21,445 bases of DNA from CAYJEQ01 sp964370185 (GCA_964370185.1 CAYJIJ010000040.1:1-21445); one strand, 5' to 3'; positions 1 through 7,104 are shown, numbered from the stretch's first letter. Notes: generated from the letters alone by a model not told the origin. Made by a program: numbers and translations.

Positions 1-24
1 CTGCACATCGCCCCTGCGAGGATG

Positions 25-48
25 TAGTTTGAAATTTATTTCAAACTA
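25..48. repeat. Perfect hairpin downstream of ruvC
   Basis: Two 11-base arms (TAGTTTGAAAT and its complement) surround a 2-base centre. It lies 15 bases past the ruvC stop codon. Reading in the ruvC direction no T-run follows, so it is not a standard intrinsic terminator. It could stabilise the ruvC mRNA end, be a protein-binding palindrome, or belong to a gene beyond the window edge. Confidence 0.5.
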
Positions 49-63
49 TCGCTCCGTATAGGT

Positions 64-573
64 TTATTTTAATAAATCATTGTACTTTTTCTTTAAAAGT
101 GCCGAGCCCGAGGAATGCCCATGGCAGATTGCAACTGCTATTGCGTCGGCAGCATCGTCGGGGCGTGGAATTTTGTCCATTCCCATTATTATTCTCGTCA
201 TCTCCATCACTTGCTTTTTCTCCGCCTTGCCATACCCCACCACTGACTGCTTTACTTGAAGAGGCGTGTATTCATAAATTGGTATATTGTAATTGGTGGC
301 GGCAAGCAGTATTACCCCTCTTGCCTGCGCAACCATTATCGCAGTTTTTTGGTTTGAAGTGAAAAAGAGCTGCTCTATCCCCATGGCTTCTGGCTTATAC
401 TTTTCTATTATTTCACAAACACCATCATAGACATATTTTAGCCTTAGCTCAAATGGTATCCCAGCTTTTGTTTCTACTACTCCATAATCGAGTAGTTTAA
501 ACTTATTTCTGTCGTATACCGTAACCCCATATCCCACTATTGCATAGCCGGGGTCAATTCCCAATATTATCAT
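64..573 (-). CDS. ruvC: Crossover junction endodeoxyribonuclease RuvC
   Basis: RuvC is the Holliday-junction resolvase that acts with RuvAB during recombinational repair; it cuts paired strands symmetrically with Mg2+. The 169-residue protein is full length for the family and has an RNase H-like fold. Visible catalytic acids are Asp7 in the opening MIILGIDPG, Glu67 in GIEQLFF, and Asp140 and Asp143 in the DDAADAIA helix, matching the family's D-E-D-D set. The ATG start is supported by GGAG eight bases upstream. It has its own promoter (657-685), so it is probably transcribed separately from the upstream rrf2. ruvA and ruvB, often the next genes, would lie outside the window if present. Identification is secure. 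Confidence 0.97.
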   Translation of the reverse strand: MIILGIDPGYAIVGYGVTVYDRNKFKLLDYGVVETKAGIPFELRLKYVYDGVCEIIEKYKPEAMGIEQLFFTSNQKTAIMVAQARGVILLAATNYNIPIYEYTPLQVKQSVVGYGKAEKKQVMEMTRIIMGMDKIPRPDDAADAIAVAICHGHSSGSALLKKKYNDLLK

Positions 574-656
574 TTATTTTTCTCCGAAAACTGCCCTTAA
601 GCCGTTTATTGATACTATTTTTTAAAAAAATGCATACTATCACATTTTATCTACAC

Positions 657-685
657 AGTATAACATAAATATGCTTTCAGAACAA
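657..685 (-). promoter_or_regulatory. Promoter of ruvC
   Basis: On the minus strand: -35 TTGTTC (685-680), 17-base spacer, -10 TATACT (662-657), with a TG one base upstream of the -10 (extended -10). Predicted transcription start is near 650, giving a leader of roughly 75 bases before the ruvC ATG. Confidence 0.6.
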
Positions 686-720
686 TAAAAATTTTGTCTA
701 AAAGCTGTGAATAATTTACT

Positions 721-761
721 CGGGGCATCTTCTTACGCTCTAAGCGGAAGAAAACACCCCG
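721..761. terminator. Hairpin between rrf2 and ruvC
   Basis: CGGGG and CCCCG form the base. An interior section with several mismatches and a TTCTT/AAGAA section lead to a CGCT/AGCG tip with a CTA loop. It starts 33 bases past the rrf2 stop and lies upstream of the ruvC promoter, as expected for the end of the rrf2 transcript. The T-run after the stem is weak in both directions, so the termination role is inferred from position. Confidence 0.45.
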
Positions 762-793
762 AAATTATATGTTCTATTATGTATGGGTTACTT

Positions 794-1201
794 TTAATCG
801 CAACTTCCTTGAAGCATTGAGAAATTCACCGATTCTAATTTCTCCTTAACAATTTTGGTAAGCTCGTCATAAACTAATTGTGTTTTACAGCTTCTGCCCT
901 GCTGTCTTGAGCAGATAAAATCATCGTTTAGGCATCTGCTTATAGCACAAGAGCCCTCAACAATATTTATAACTTCATAAAGGCTTATCTCTTCAGGCTT
1001 TTTATTAAGCTCGTAGCCACCCTGTGTGCCTTTAAAAGAGCGCACTACACCCCCCGAAACTAATTTACGCAATATCTTAAGTGAAAACCTCAGTGTTACA
1101 TCAGTTTGTTCTGATATTGATTTTGCATCCATTCTCTTTTTGTTTTCCGTCAAACAGCTGACTATTCTCACAGCATAATCTGCTTCTAAAGTAATATGCA
1201 T
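794..1201 (-). CDS. Rrf2-family transcriptional regulator
   Basis: A 135-residue Rrf2-type winged-helix repressor, opening with MHITLEADYAVRIV, the family's usual N-terminus. The recognition region lies around residues 28-60 (ISEQTDVTLRFSLKILRKL, then GGVVRSFKGTQGGY for the wing). Cys90, Cys97 and Cys105 (plus Cys85) stand where IscR and NsrR hold an Fe-S cluster, although spacing (x6, x7) is wider than in IscR. Fe-S or redox sensing is therefore likely but unproven. An upstream in-frame ATG at 1207 sits only two bases from the AAAGGAGA site, while the ATG at 1201 has a spacing of about seven, so I chose 1201. It follows rpoD but has its own promoter with an overlapping palindrome. No isc, suf or cys genes are nearby, so the regulon cannot be named. 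Confidence 0.9.
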   Translation of the reverse strand: MHITLEADYAVRIVSCLTENKKRMDAKSISEQTDVTLRFSLKILRKLVSGGVVRSFKGTQGGYELNKKPEEISLYEVINIVEGSCAISRCLNDDFICSRQQGRSCKTQLVYDELTKIVKEKLESVNFSMLQGSCD

Positions 1202-1238
1202 TGCCATTCTCCTTTCGGTAAGGTATGTCGCGAAACAA

Positions 1239-1259
1239 AATATACTTTAAAAGTATATT
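1239..1259. promoter_or_regulatory. Palindromic operator at the rrf2 promoter
   Basis: Two perfect 10-base arms, AATATACTTT and its complement, flank a single central base. It covers the predicted transcription start of rrf2 (about 1257), where a bound dimer would block transcription. Rrf2 proteins are dimers and often repress their own gene, so autoregulation is the natural reading. That role is inferred. Confidence 0.6.
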
Positions 1260-1263
1260 ATTA

Positions 1264-1292
1264 ATTATACAATATTTTCGTAATTTTTTCAA
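1264..1292 (-). promoter_or_regulatory. Promoter of rrf2
   Basis: On the minus strand: -35 TTGAAA (1292-1287), exactly 17 bases, -10 TATAAT (1269-1264). This near-consensus site lies in the rpoD-rrf2 gap, so rrf2 can be expressed apart from the dgt-dnaG-rpoD transcript. Confidence 0.75.
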
Positions 1293-1318
1293 GTACAAAT
1301 TTAAAAATAAAAACCATC

Positions 1319-2407
1319 TTAGTCCAAGAAATCCTTTAGCTTTTTCGAGCGGCTTGGATGCCTTAGTTTTCTTAAAGCCTTAGCTTCTATCTGCCTTATT
1401 CTTTCGCGGGTAACATTAAATTCTTTACCCACTTCTTCGAGTGTTCTGCTTCTTCCATCTTCCAGACCAAATCTCAGCCTCAGTACTTTTTCTTCTCTTG
1501 GGGTAAGTGTTTGCAGTACTTCGCCAAGCTGTTCTTTAAGCATTGTGTGTGAAGCGGCTTCGGCAGGTGCAGGTGCGTCCGCATCTTCGATAAAATCGCC
1601 TAAATGGCTGTCTTCCTCTTCACCTATCGGCGTTTCAAGCGATACTGGCTCCTGCGCTACACGCATTATTTCCCTTACTTTATCCACGGGCATGTCTATT
1701 TCGAGCGCAATTTCTTCCGCAGATGGGTCATGTCCGTTTTTATGAAGCAGTTGCGAGCTGACTTTCTTAACCTTATTTATTGTTTCAACCATGTGCACGG
1801 GAATTCTGATTGTTCTCGCTTGATCAGCAATTGCCCTTGTAATTGCCTGCCTAATCCACCATGTGGCATATGTGGAGAATTTAAAGCCCTTGGTGTGGTC
1901 GAATTTTTCAACCGCTTTTATAAGTCCTAAATTTCCCTCCTGTATCAAATCCAAAAACTGCATACCCCTGCCCACATAACGCTTTGCAATACTTACAACA
2001 AGCCTTAAATTCGCTTCTGCAAGGCTTTTTCTCGCCACTATATCACCCTCGGACATTCTTGTAGCAAGGTTAATTTCCTCTTCGGGGCTCAGCAGTGTTA
2101 CCCTGCCTATTTCCTTTAGGTAGACTTTTACGGGGTCGTCAATATTTATCCCCTCAGCAGAAAGTGATACCTCTAAATCCTGTGGGTCGATTTTGGGCAA
2201 TGTAAACATCTCGTCAGTTACCGCATTGAAATCTTCAATGATATCAACATTGTATCCCTCGAGTGTGTCGTAAAACTTATCGAGTTGCTCCACATCGAAA
2301 TCCATCTCTTCAAGCACATCATTTATCTCTTTTGTGGTGAGCTTACCTTTCACTTTCCCCTGTTCTATCAAATCTCTCAATGCATTCTTTTTATTTTCTG
2401 TACCCAA
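1319..2407 (-). CDS. rpoD: RNA polymerase housekeeping sigma factor (RpoD/SigA)
   Basis: Primary sigma-70 factor, directing RNA polymerase to most promoters in growing cells. It has 362 residues, a typical length for a Firmicute SigA. In order: region 1.1 (about 1-75), region 1.2 (about 90-125), region 2 with the core-binding and -10 recognition motifs (about 127-200, including DLIQEGNLGLIKAVEKFD and YATWWIRQAITRAI), region 3 (about 205-280), and region 4 with the -35 helix-turn-helix (EEVGKEFNVTRERIRQIEAKAL, about 324-345). The start codon is TTG, preceded by AGGAGG at seven bases. An ATG inside the ribosome-binding-site spacer runs straight into a stop, so TTG is the credible start. It lies 21 bases downstream of dnaG, the last core gene of the dgt-dnaG-rpoD unit. 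Confidence 0.97.
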   Translation of the reverse strand: MGTENKKNALRDLIEQGKVKGKLTTKEINDVLEEMDFDVEQLDKFYDTLEGYNVDIIEDFNAVTDEMFTLPKIDPQDLEVSLSAEGINIDDPVKVYLKEIGRVTLLSPEEEINLATRMSEGDIVARKSLAEANLRLVVSIAKRYVGRGMQFLDLIQEGNLGLIKAVEKFDHTKGFKFSTYATWWIRQAITRAIADQARTIRIPVHMVETINKVKKVSSQLLHKNGHDPSAEEIALEIDMPVDKVREIMRVAQEPVSLETPIGEEEDSHLGDFIEDADAPAPAEAASHTMLKEQLGEVLQTLTPREEKVLRLRFGLEDGRSRTLEEVGKEFNVTRERIRQIEAKALRKLRHPSRSKKLKDFLD

Positions 2408-2428
2408 TTTACATCCTCCTGTTCAGAG

Positions 2429-4174
2429 CTACTTTTGCAGTCCCTGTATGTATTTATTTAAGTCCTCTATATCCGTCTTTAGTATCTCATCTTTACTGCT
2501 CAGCTTATCAAAGCTAAGTATTGTTTGTGCATAGGATAGAGCTTGCTCTGCATTTGTTTCCATTTCTGATTCCTGTGCGAGTATGCGGCTTAAATGCGAA
2601 AGCATGTTTTCGTCGAGCTCTCCCGATATATCTATCAGCCCTATGCCAAGACCCGCCTCCAAGCGATTATAAAGTTTTGCAAATATATCCCTGTTTTTAT
2701 CAGTCACAATATTTTCTGCGGTAATAATCACTTTTAATTTGTCGTAATAATCGGGATTTTTCATCAGTGCTCCTATGAGCTTATCCTCCGCGATTGCATA
2801 TTTCATATTTTTTTCGCGGTTTATATCCCTATCATTTCTTGATGTATTATCAAACACTCTAAGATTTCGGTTTTCTTTATATCTCTGTGTCTTAACCTTT
2901 TTCTTGATTGCACTTGCTACCTGCTCTTTTAGAGCTTGTTTATCAATATTTAGCTCTGCTGAAATTTTCGATATATATATATCCCTCTCCACGGGGCTTT
3001 CAAGGCTTGCTAAATATTCGGTAACCTCTTTTATAAAATTAACTTTACCCTCATTGGTTTCGGTGTTGTATTTATTTTTAAGCTTTGCAATTTCATAATC
3101 GCTACTGCTTGCACTGCCCTCTAAAAGTAGTTTAAACCTTGTGGAGCCGAATTTTTTAATATATTCGTCGGGGTCTTTCGCACCCGTTATTGTAACAACT
3201 TTAATATTTACGCCAGTGTCTTCAAGTATTGATATCGCTCGGTGCGTTGCTTTTTGTCCTGCTTCGTCGGCATCATAAGCAATCCACACCTTTTTTGAAT
3301 AGCCCGAAATTATTCTCGATTGCTCCGAGGTAAGCGCTGTGCCAAGTGTTGCTACTGCTTCGGTAAACCCTGCTTGATGCAGTGCTATTACATCCATATA
3401 ACCCTCTGCGAGTATCATGCCCTCTTGTTTACTATTTTTAGCAATATTCAGCGCAAATAAATTTCTGCTCTTTTTAAAAACTGGTGTGTCCGGTGAGTTT
3501 AGGTATTTTGGGCCATATTCACCCATATTTCTGCCACCGAATGCAATTACATTGCCCCTTAAATCTATTATCGGAAATATTATGCGATTTCTAAAGCTAT
3601 CATAATAATTATTTTTTTTATTTTTAGTTACAAGGCCTGCCGAAGCGAGTATATAATCGCTGTATCCTTTAGCGGTTAAATATTTATATAGGCTGTCCCA
3701 TGCGTCGGGGGCAAATCCTAAGCCAAATTTACCTATCGTCTTGCCCGAAAGCCCTCTCTCCATGAGATATGTTAGAGCTTTTTTGCCATGCTCGGTTTTT
3801 AGATTTTCATGGTAGAACCTCGCTGTGTCTTTATTGGCGGATAGTATTTCTTGTTTTAGCCTTGCCACTGAGTCGTCCGCTCCCTCCTCGGGGACGGCAA
3901 TCCCTGCTTTTTCCGCTAAAAACTTAATGGCTTCGATATATTCTAAATTTTCTATATTTTTAATAAATGTGACCACATCGCCACCCTTACCGCATCCATA
4001 GCAGTAAAATGAGCCGCTTTCAGGGTATATGGTAAATGAGGGTGATTTTTCCGAGTGAAACGGGCAAAGTCCTTTATACATTCTGCCTGCACGCTTTAAG
4101 TTTACATAGGAAGAGACAACACTTTCAATGTTGCTACGATATTTTAGCTCTTCTATAAAACTCTGTGGCAACAT
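2429..4174 (-). CDS. dnaG: DNA primase DnaG
   Basis: Primase makes RNA primers at the replication fork and docks on the replicative helicase. The protein has 581 residues. An N-terminal CHC2 zinc-binding domain carries Cys37, His40, Cys58 and Cys61. The catalytic core includes FRNRIIFPI and AFGGR (about 195-215). The TOPRIM motifs are Glu257 in EGYMDV and Asp301/Asp303 in YDADEAGQ. The C-terminal helicase-interacting part (about 430-581) is divergent, as is usual. The start follows a G-rich stretch (GGGGGGAAGGG) rather than a clean AGGAGG, with 12 bases separating it from the dgt stop. That implies co-transcription and perhaps translational coupling with dgt. Confidence 0.97.
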   Translation of the reverse strand: MLPQSFIEELKYRSNIESVVSSYVNLKRAGRMYKGLCPFHSEKSPSFTIYPESGSFYCYGCGKGGDVVTFIKNIENLEYIEAIKFLAEKAGIAVPEEGADDSVARLKQEILSANKDTARFYHENLKTEHGKKALTYLMERGLSGKTIGKFGLGFAPDAWDSLYKYLTAKGYSDYILASAGLVTKNKKNNYYDSFRNRIIFPIIDLRGNVIAFGGRNMGEYGPKYLNSPDTPVFKKSRNLFALNIAKNSKQEGMILAEGYMDVIALHQAGFTEAVATLGTALTSEQSRIISGYSKKVWIAYDADEAGQKATHRAISILEDTGVNIKVVTITGAKDPDEYIKKFGSTRFKLLLEGSASSSDYEIAKLKNKYNTETNEGKVNFIKEVTEYLASLESPVERDIYISKISAELNIDKQALKEQVASAIKKKVKTQRYKENRNLRVFDNTSRNDRDINREKNMKYAIAEDKLIGALMKNPDYYDKLKVIITAENIVTDKNRDIFAKLYNRLEAGLGIGLIDISGELDENMLSHLSRILAQESEMETNAEQALSYAQTILSFDKLSSKDEILKTDIEDLNKYIQGLQK

Positions 4175-4186
4175 TTCCCTTCCCCC

Positions 4187-5185
4187 CTACATTCCCCAAG
4201 ATTTTGGTATAAATAGCTGCGAATAGACATCTAAAGCATATTTATCAGTCATTCCTGATATATAATCGCATACCGCTCTGTCCACTCCCCATTTTTCGGC
4301 TATATCTTTATAAGTTTCGGGGAGTTTATATGGGTTTGCAACAAAATATGTATACATATATTTGAGCATGTCACGCGCTTTGCCCTCTTCGCCTTTAGCC
4401 TCGGGATTTTGATAGACATTTTCAAACAGAAAATTTCTGAGTAGATGATACATTTTATTTGTTTCTTCATCCATGCGTATATCGTCACTGCTATTTTCAA
4501 TTATTGAAGCTATAAAAGCTGTTATCCTCTCGGATTTAGTATTACCCAAATTGCATTTGACTTCAAAAGGTATATCGACTTCGCTGAGCACCCCCGCCCT
4601 CACAGCGTCCTCTATGTCATGGTTCATATAGGCAATTTTGTCGGCATATTTTACAAGTCTTCCCTCGAGTGTATCTGCAACGGAGCCAGTGGAATGGCAA
4701 GCTATGCCGTTTTTCACCTCATATGTGAGGTTTAAGCCCTTGCCATTGTTTTCAAGTATCTCCACCACCCTCACGCTCTGCTGTGAGTGAACAAAGCCAT
4801 CGGGGCATATTTCGTTTAGTGCATATTCGCCTGCATGCCCAAATGGGGTGTGCCCAAGGTCGTGACCCATTGAGATAGCTTCCACTAAGTCTTCATTGAG
4901 CCTTAGCGCTCTTGCCATCGTCCTGCCTATTTGGCTAACTTCGAGAGTATGTGTAAGCCTTGTGCGGTAGTGGTCGCCATGTGGCGAGAGAAAAACCTGT
5001 GTTTTGTGCTTTAATCTTCTAAATGAATTTGAATGAATAATTCTATCCCTATCACGCTGAAATTCAGTGCGGTATTTACAAGGTTCACTCTCTGAAATCC
5101 TACCCTTGCTCCTATTTGACAGACAGGCGAACGGCGATAATCTTTCCTCTTCTATCATTTCGGTGTATTCTTTTGCACTCTGCAA
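4187..5185 (-). CDS. dgt: dGTP triphosphohydrolase-like HD-domain protein
   Basis: HD-superfamily metal-dependent hydrolase of the dGTPase type, which splits a deoxynucleoside triphosphate into the nucleoside and triphosphate. The motifs FRRLKHKTQVF, RTRLTHTLEVSQ and GHDLGHTPFGHAGE carry the metal-binding His79, His108 and Asp109, and a later Asp lies in YMNHDIEDA. Numbering uses the start chosen here. The longest frame begins with an ATG at 5236, but a strong GGAGGTG site (5197-5191) lies inside that extension, seven bases before a TTG at 5185. A TATAAT-like -10 (5221-5216) also falls inside the extension, so TTG at 5185 (332 residues) is preferred. It is first in the dgt-dnaG-rpoD unit, an arrangement known from other Clostridia. 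The exact in vivo substrate is not certain. Confidence 0.92.
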   Translation of the reverse strand: MQSAKEYTEMIEEERLSPFACLSNRSKGRISESEPCKYRTEFQRDRDRIIHSNSFRRLKHKTQVFLSPHGDHYRTRLTHTLEVSQIGRTMARALRLNEDLVEAISMGHDLGHTPFGHAGEYALNEICPDGFVHSQQSVRVVEILENNGKGLNLTYEVKNGIACHSTGSVADTLEGRLVKYADKIAYMNHDIEDAVRAGVLSEVDIPFEVKCNLGNTKSERITAFIASIIENSSDDIRMDEETNKMYHLLRNFLFENVYQNPEAKGEEGKARDMLKYMYTYFVANPYKLPETYKDIAEKWGVDRAVCDYISGMTDKYALDVYSQLFIPKSWGM

Positions 5186-5215
5186 ATAATCACCTCCAAT
5201 TTTTTCATTCAATAT

Positions 5216-5221
5216 ATTATA
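5216..5221 (-). promoter_or_regulatory. Putative -10 box of the dgt-dnaG-rpoD unit
   Basis: A minus-strand TATAAT lies about 31 bases before the TTG start of dgt. The expected -35 position reads TAGGAA, which is poor. The gap up to the YigZ-family gene (5222-5354) is AT-rich and shows nothing better. Confidence 0.4.
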
Positions 5222-5354
5222 CTCAAAAAAAACCAAAATTCCTACTTGTTCACAAAATGTTAAATTTTAAAGAGCTTTTTCAGACATTTTCTTATATAAA
5301 TGTGCCTTTTTTTACAAAATTTACTGCTTTTAATTACTGCTGATTAAGTAAATC

Positions 5355-5975
5355 CTATACTGAATGGTAGTAATGCTTCTCTTCATATGGGTGGACGGTT
5401 GCGGAAGTCAGTTCAGTTAGTTCTTTTTTAAACTCTGAAAGTTCGCTGTCCTTGACGAGTATATTAAGCCTTACAATTGCTCCGAAATCACTGCTAATTT
5501 GTTTCACTTGATATTTTGGTATAATGTATGAAACTTTGCCATACATAGCATAGTCTATCTCCATGCTAATCTCAGTACAGGGAGACATATGCAGTATCTC
5601 GGCTTCATCCACTGCAATTTTTGCACCGTGTGAATATGCTCTTACAAGCCCCCCAGCTCCGAGCATTATGCCGCCGTAATATCTTGTGACTACCACACAA
5701 GAGTCGGTTAATCCCTCTTTAGCGAGCACCTCAAGCACTGGGATACCTGCTGTGCCCTGTGGCTCACCATCGTCGGAATAGCGTTTAATCTGGCCATCTC
5801 TTAATATGTATGCATAAACATTGTGGGTGGCTTGGCGATGCTGCTCCCTTATTTTATTTATAAAGGAAATTGCCGCATCTTCGGTCTCTACATGCTCTAT
5901 ATAGCCGATAAATCTCGATTTTTTCTCAATAAATTCTGCTTCGGCATATTCTTTTATTGTAATATAATCGTTCAT
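5355..5975 (-). CDS. YigZ/IMPACT family protein
   Basis: A member of the YigZ/IMPACT (UPF0029) family, 206 residues, the usual length. The N-terminal IMPACT domain (about 1-125) carries the family signatures KKSRFIGYI, ATHNVYAYI, RYSDDGEPQGTAGIPVLEVL and VVVTRYYGGIMLGAGGLVRAY. The C-terminal DUF1949-like half (about 140-195) has a ferredoxin-like fold in solved relatives. Eukaryotic IMPACT acts in translation-stress signalling, but the bacterial role is not established and I assign none. The ATG has GGAGG four bases upstream. It follows rpmE on the same strand across a hairpin, so it may depend on read-through. No good promoter is visible between them. Confidence 0.9.
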   Translation of the reverse strand: MNDYITIKEYAEAEFIEKKSRFIGYIEHVETEDAAISFINKIREQHRQATHNVYAYILRDGQIKRYSDDGEPQGTAGIPVLEVLAKEGLTDSCVVVTRYYGGIMLGAGGLVRAYSHGAKIAVDEAEILHMSPCTEISMEIDYAMYGKVSYIIPKYQVKQISSDFGAIVRLNILVKDSELSEFKKELTELTSATVHPYEEKHYYHSV

Positions 5976-6030
5976 TTTACCTCCGATAGCTTTCCACTCA
6001 CAATGTATATTATCTTCCTACTACGACTGA

Positions 6031-6054
6031 AAGGCGGTGCAACTGCACCGCCTT
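6031..6054. terminator. Strong hairpin after rpmE
   Basis: Perfect 11-base GC-rich arms (AAGGCGGTGCA and its complement) with a two-base centre, 15 bases past the rpmE stop. The T-run on the minus strand is short (CCTTTC), so termination is probably partial and may pass some transcription into the YigZ-family gene. Confidence 0.55.
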
Positions 6055-6068
6055 AAAAGCTTTTCTTC

Positions 6069-6272
6069 TTACTTTTCAATATTGAAACGCTTTTTAAATC
6101 TGTCTACGCGACCGCCTGCATCAACAAGTTTTTGCTTACCTGTGAAAAACGGATGGCATTTAGAACAAATTTCCACTCTGATATCTTTTCTTGTGGAAGC
6201 TGTTTCAATTACTTCACCGCAAGCACATTTGATTGCTGTTGGTTGGTAATCGGGATGAATACCCTGTTTCAT
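6069..6272 (-). CDS. rpmE: 50S ribosomal protein L31 (zinc-binding type)
   Basis: L31 bridges the ribosomal subunits at the central protuberance. The 67-residue sequence opens with MKQGIHPDYQP, the standard start. It keeps the zinc ligands Cys16, Cys18, Cys36 and Cys39 (CxC and CxxC), marking the zinc-containing form rather than the Cys-less paralogue used under zinc starvation. GKQKLVDAGGRVDRFKKRF near the end is typical. GAGGTG lies upstream of the ATG, and an extended -10 promoter lies at 6320-6348. The gene is divergent from a truncated TetR-family protein. Confidence 0.97.
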   Translation of the reverse strand: MKQGIHPDYQPTAIKCACGEVIETASTRKDIRVEICSKCHPFFTGKQKLVDAGGRVDRFKKRFNIEK

Positions 6273-6299
6273 ATATAATTCACCTCTTTCGACACTACT

Positions 6300-6364
6300 A
6301 AAACAAATTTAACATTGCTATTATAGCATAAAGAAATATTAAATGCAATAGTAAAATTTGTTTT
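6300..6364. repeat. Long inverted repeat spanning the rpmE promoter
   Basis: The left arm is AAAACAAATTT (6300-6310) plus ATTGC (6314-6318). The right arm is GCAAT (6345-6349) plus AAATTTGTTTT (6354-6364). Both sections are exact complements, with 3- and 4-base interruptions. The arms enclose the -10 and spacer of the rpmE promoter. It could be a regulator-binding site or a cruciform. It lies between rpmE and a TetR-family remnant, a usual place for a TetR operator. Confidence 0.5.
6320..6348 (-). promoter_or_regulatory. Promoter of rpmE
   Basis: On the minus strand: -35 TTGCAT (6348-6343), 17 bases, -10 TATAAT (6325-6320) preceded by TGC (extended -10). Predicted start is near 6313, giving a leader of about 40 bases. 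Confidence 0.72.
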
Positions 6365-6379
6365 GTTTTTAGGTAATTT

Positions 6380-6904
6380 TTGAGGGTGAATTTTATCATA
6401 AATAATCCAATGAATTATTCTTATTTTAAGACAAAAGAAGAAATAATGCTTAAACTAACAGCAATTTATCTTAAAAAATTTCTTTTAAGGCTTGAAGATA
6501 AATTGAGCAACACTGATAAAATAGATAATGAATTTGTAGCGTCAGCTCTAACCGATACATTCATCGAAGTAGGTGAATTCATTCATTTATATACAGTGCT
6601 TTTCTCTGTGATTGAGAAAAATGTATCCGCCGAAGCGCTTGCTGATTTCAAGATAGAGGTAATTGGCCACCAGTCAGTATTAGCAAATATACTAAAGTCG
6701 ATTTATACAAGTTCGAGTGACGAGGAAATTTATAATTTTTTGATTTTCTGCCTATGCTTTGCAAGTGGGATTTGCCCTATGAGTGAAGAGAGTGAAATTC
6801 AAAAAGAAGCTATAAAGCTTTCAAAAGCTGTCTATGTGACACCTAATTTCGAAAAGATTTTTAAGGAAACATTACTCATTTATTTAGAAAAATTAAAGCC
6901 TTAA
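6380..6904 (+). CDS. TetR-family regulator lacking its DNA-binding domain
   Basis: Up to 174 residues. YSYFKTKEEIMLKLTAIYL matches the end of the TetR helix-turn-helix and the start of helix 4 (usual form YxxFxSKEEL). The rest resembles a TetR ligand/dimer domain, including FIHLYTVLFSVIEKNVSAEALADFK. Helices 1-3, which read DNA, are missing. An in-frame TAA at 6374-6376 sits directly before the frame, and the sequence further upstream is promoter, not coding. The start is uncertain: TTG at 6380, GTG at 6386 and ATG at 6410 are possible, none with a good ribosome binding site. It may be a decaying pseudogene or a headless protein acting through dimerisation. The body has no internal stops, so loss, if real, is confined to the N-terminus. 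Confidence 0.65.
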   Translation: MRVNFIINNPMNYSYFKTKEEIMLKLTAIYLKKFLLRLEDKLSNTDKIDNEFVASALTDTFIEVGEFIHLYTVLFSVIEKNVSAEALADFKIEVIGHQSVLANILKSIYTSSSDEEIYNFLIFCLCFASGICPMSEESEIQKEAIKLSKAVYVTPNFEKIFKETLLIYLEKLKP

Positions 6905-6956
6905 GAATTTGATTTTGAGAGCTTGCAATATTTTTTCACATCAAGCAAATTTACTC

Positions 6957-6985
6957 TTGCATTTTAGTTTGCAATATGTTATAGT
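6957..6985 (+). promoter_or_regulatory. Promoter of rplS
   Basis: -35 TTGCAT (6957-6962), 17 bases, -10 TATAGT (6980-6985), with TGT before the -10 (extended -10). Predicted start is near 6992, leaving a leader of about 110 bases before the rplS ATG. Confidence 0.7.
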
Positions 6986-6992
6986 ATTAAGG

Positions 6993-7095
6993 CATGTTAT
7001 GACCACTGTTTTTCAGTGGGGTTTGAAGACGATTATTCGTCAGTCAAAGCAGACAGTCCTCTGGCAACGCTAAGAAAGTCTGTATATTTTAAGGA
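6993..7095 (+). promoter_or_regulatory. Structured mRNA leader of rplS (L19 leader candidate)
   Basis: Three helices are visible in the transcribed leader. CCACTG/CAGTGG has a T5 loop (7003-7019). GACGA/TCGTC has a TTAT loop (7028-7041), extended by TTTGA/TCAAA (7022-7048). CAGAC/GTCTG (7050-7054 with 7078-7082) encloses an unpaired, conserved-looking stretch before the AAGGAGG. Firmicute rplS genes are known to carry an L19 autoregulatory leader. Matching that family is inferred from position and structure, not from a covariance search. Confidence 0.6.
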
Positions 7096-7104
7096 GGAAC
7101 AAAA

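Noticed and set aside
1101..1298. A 65-codon minus-strand frame overlapping the start of rrf2
   Set aside because: It runs through the rrf2 promoter and palindrome and into rrf2 in another frame, with no motif.
6017..6061. CRISPR-like or transposon-end repeat around the rpmE hairpin
   Set aside because: Only one palindrome is present, with no repeated spacers, no target-site duplication and no transposase nearby. Terminator or mRNA-end structure is simpler.
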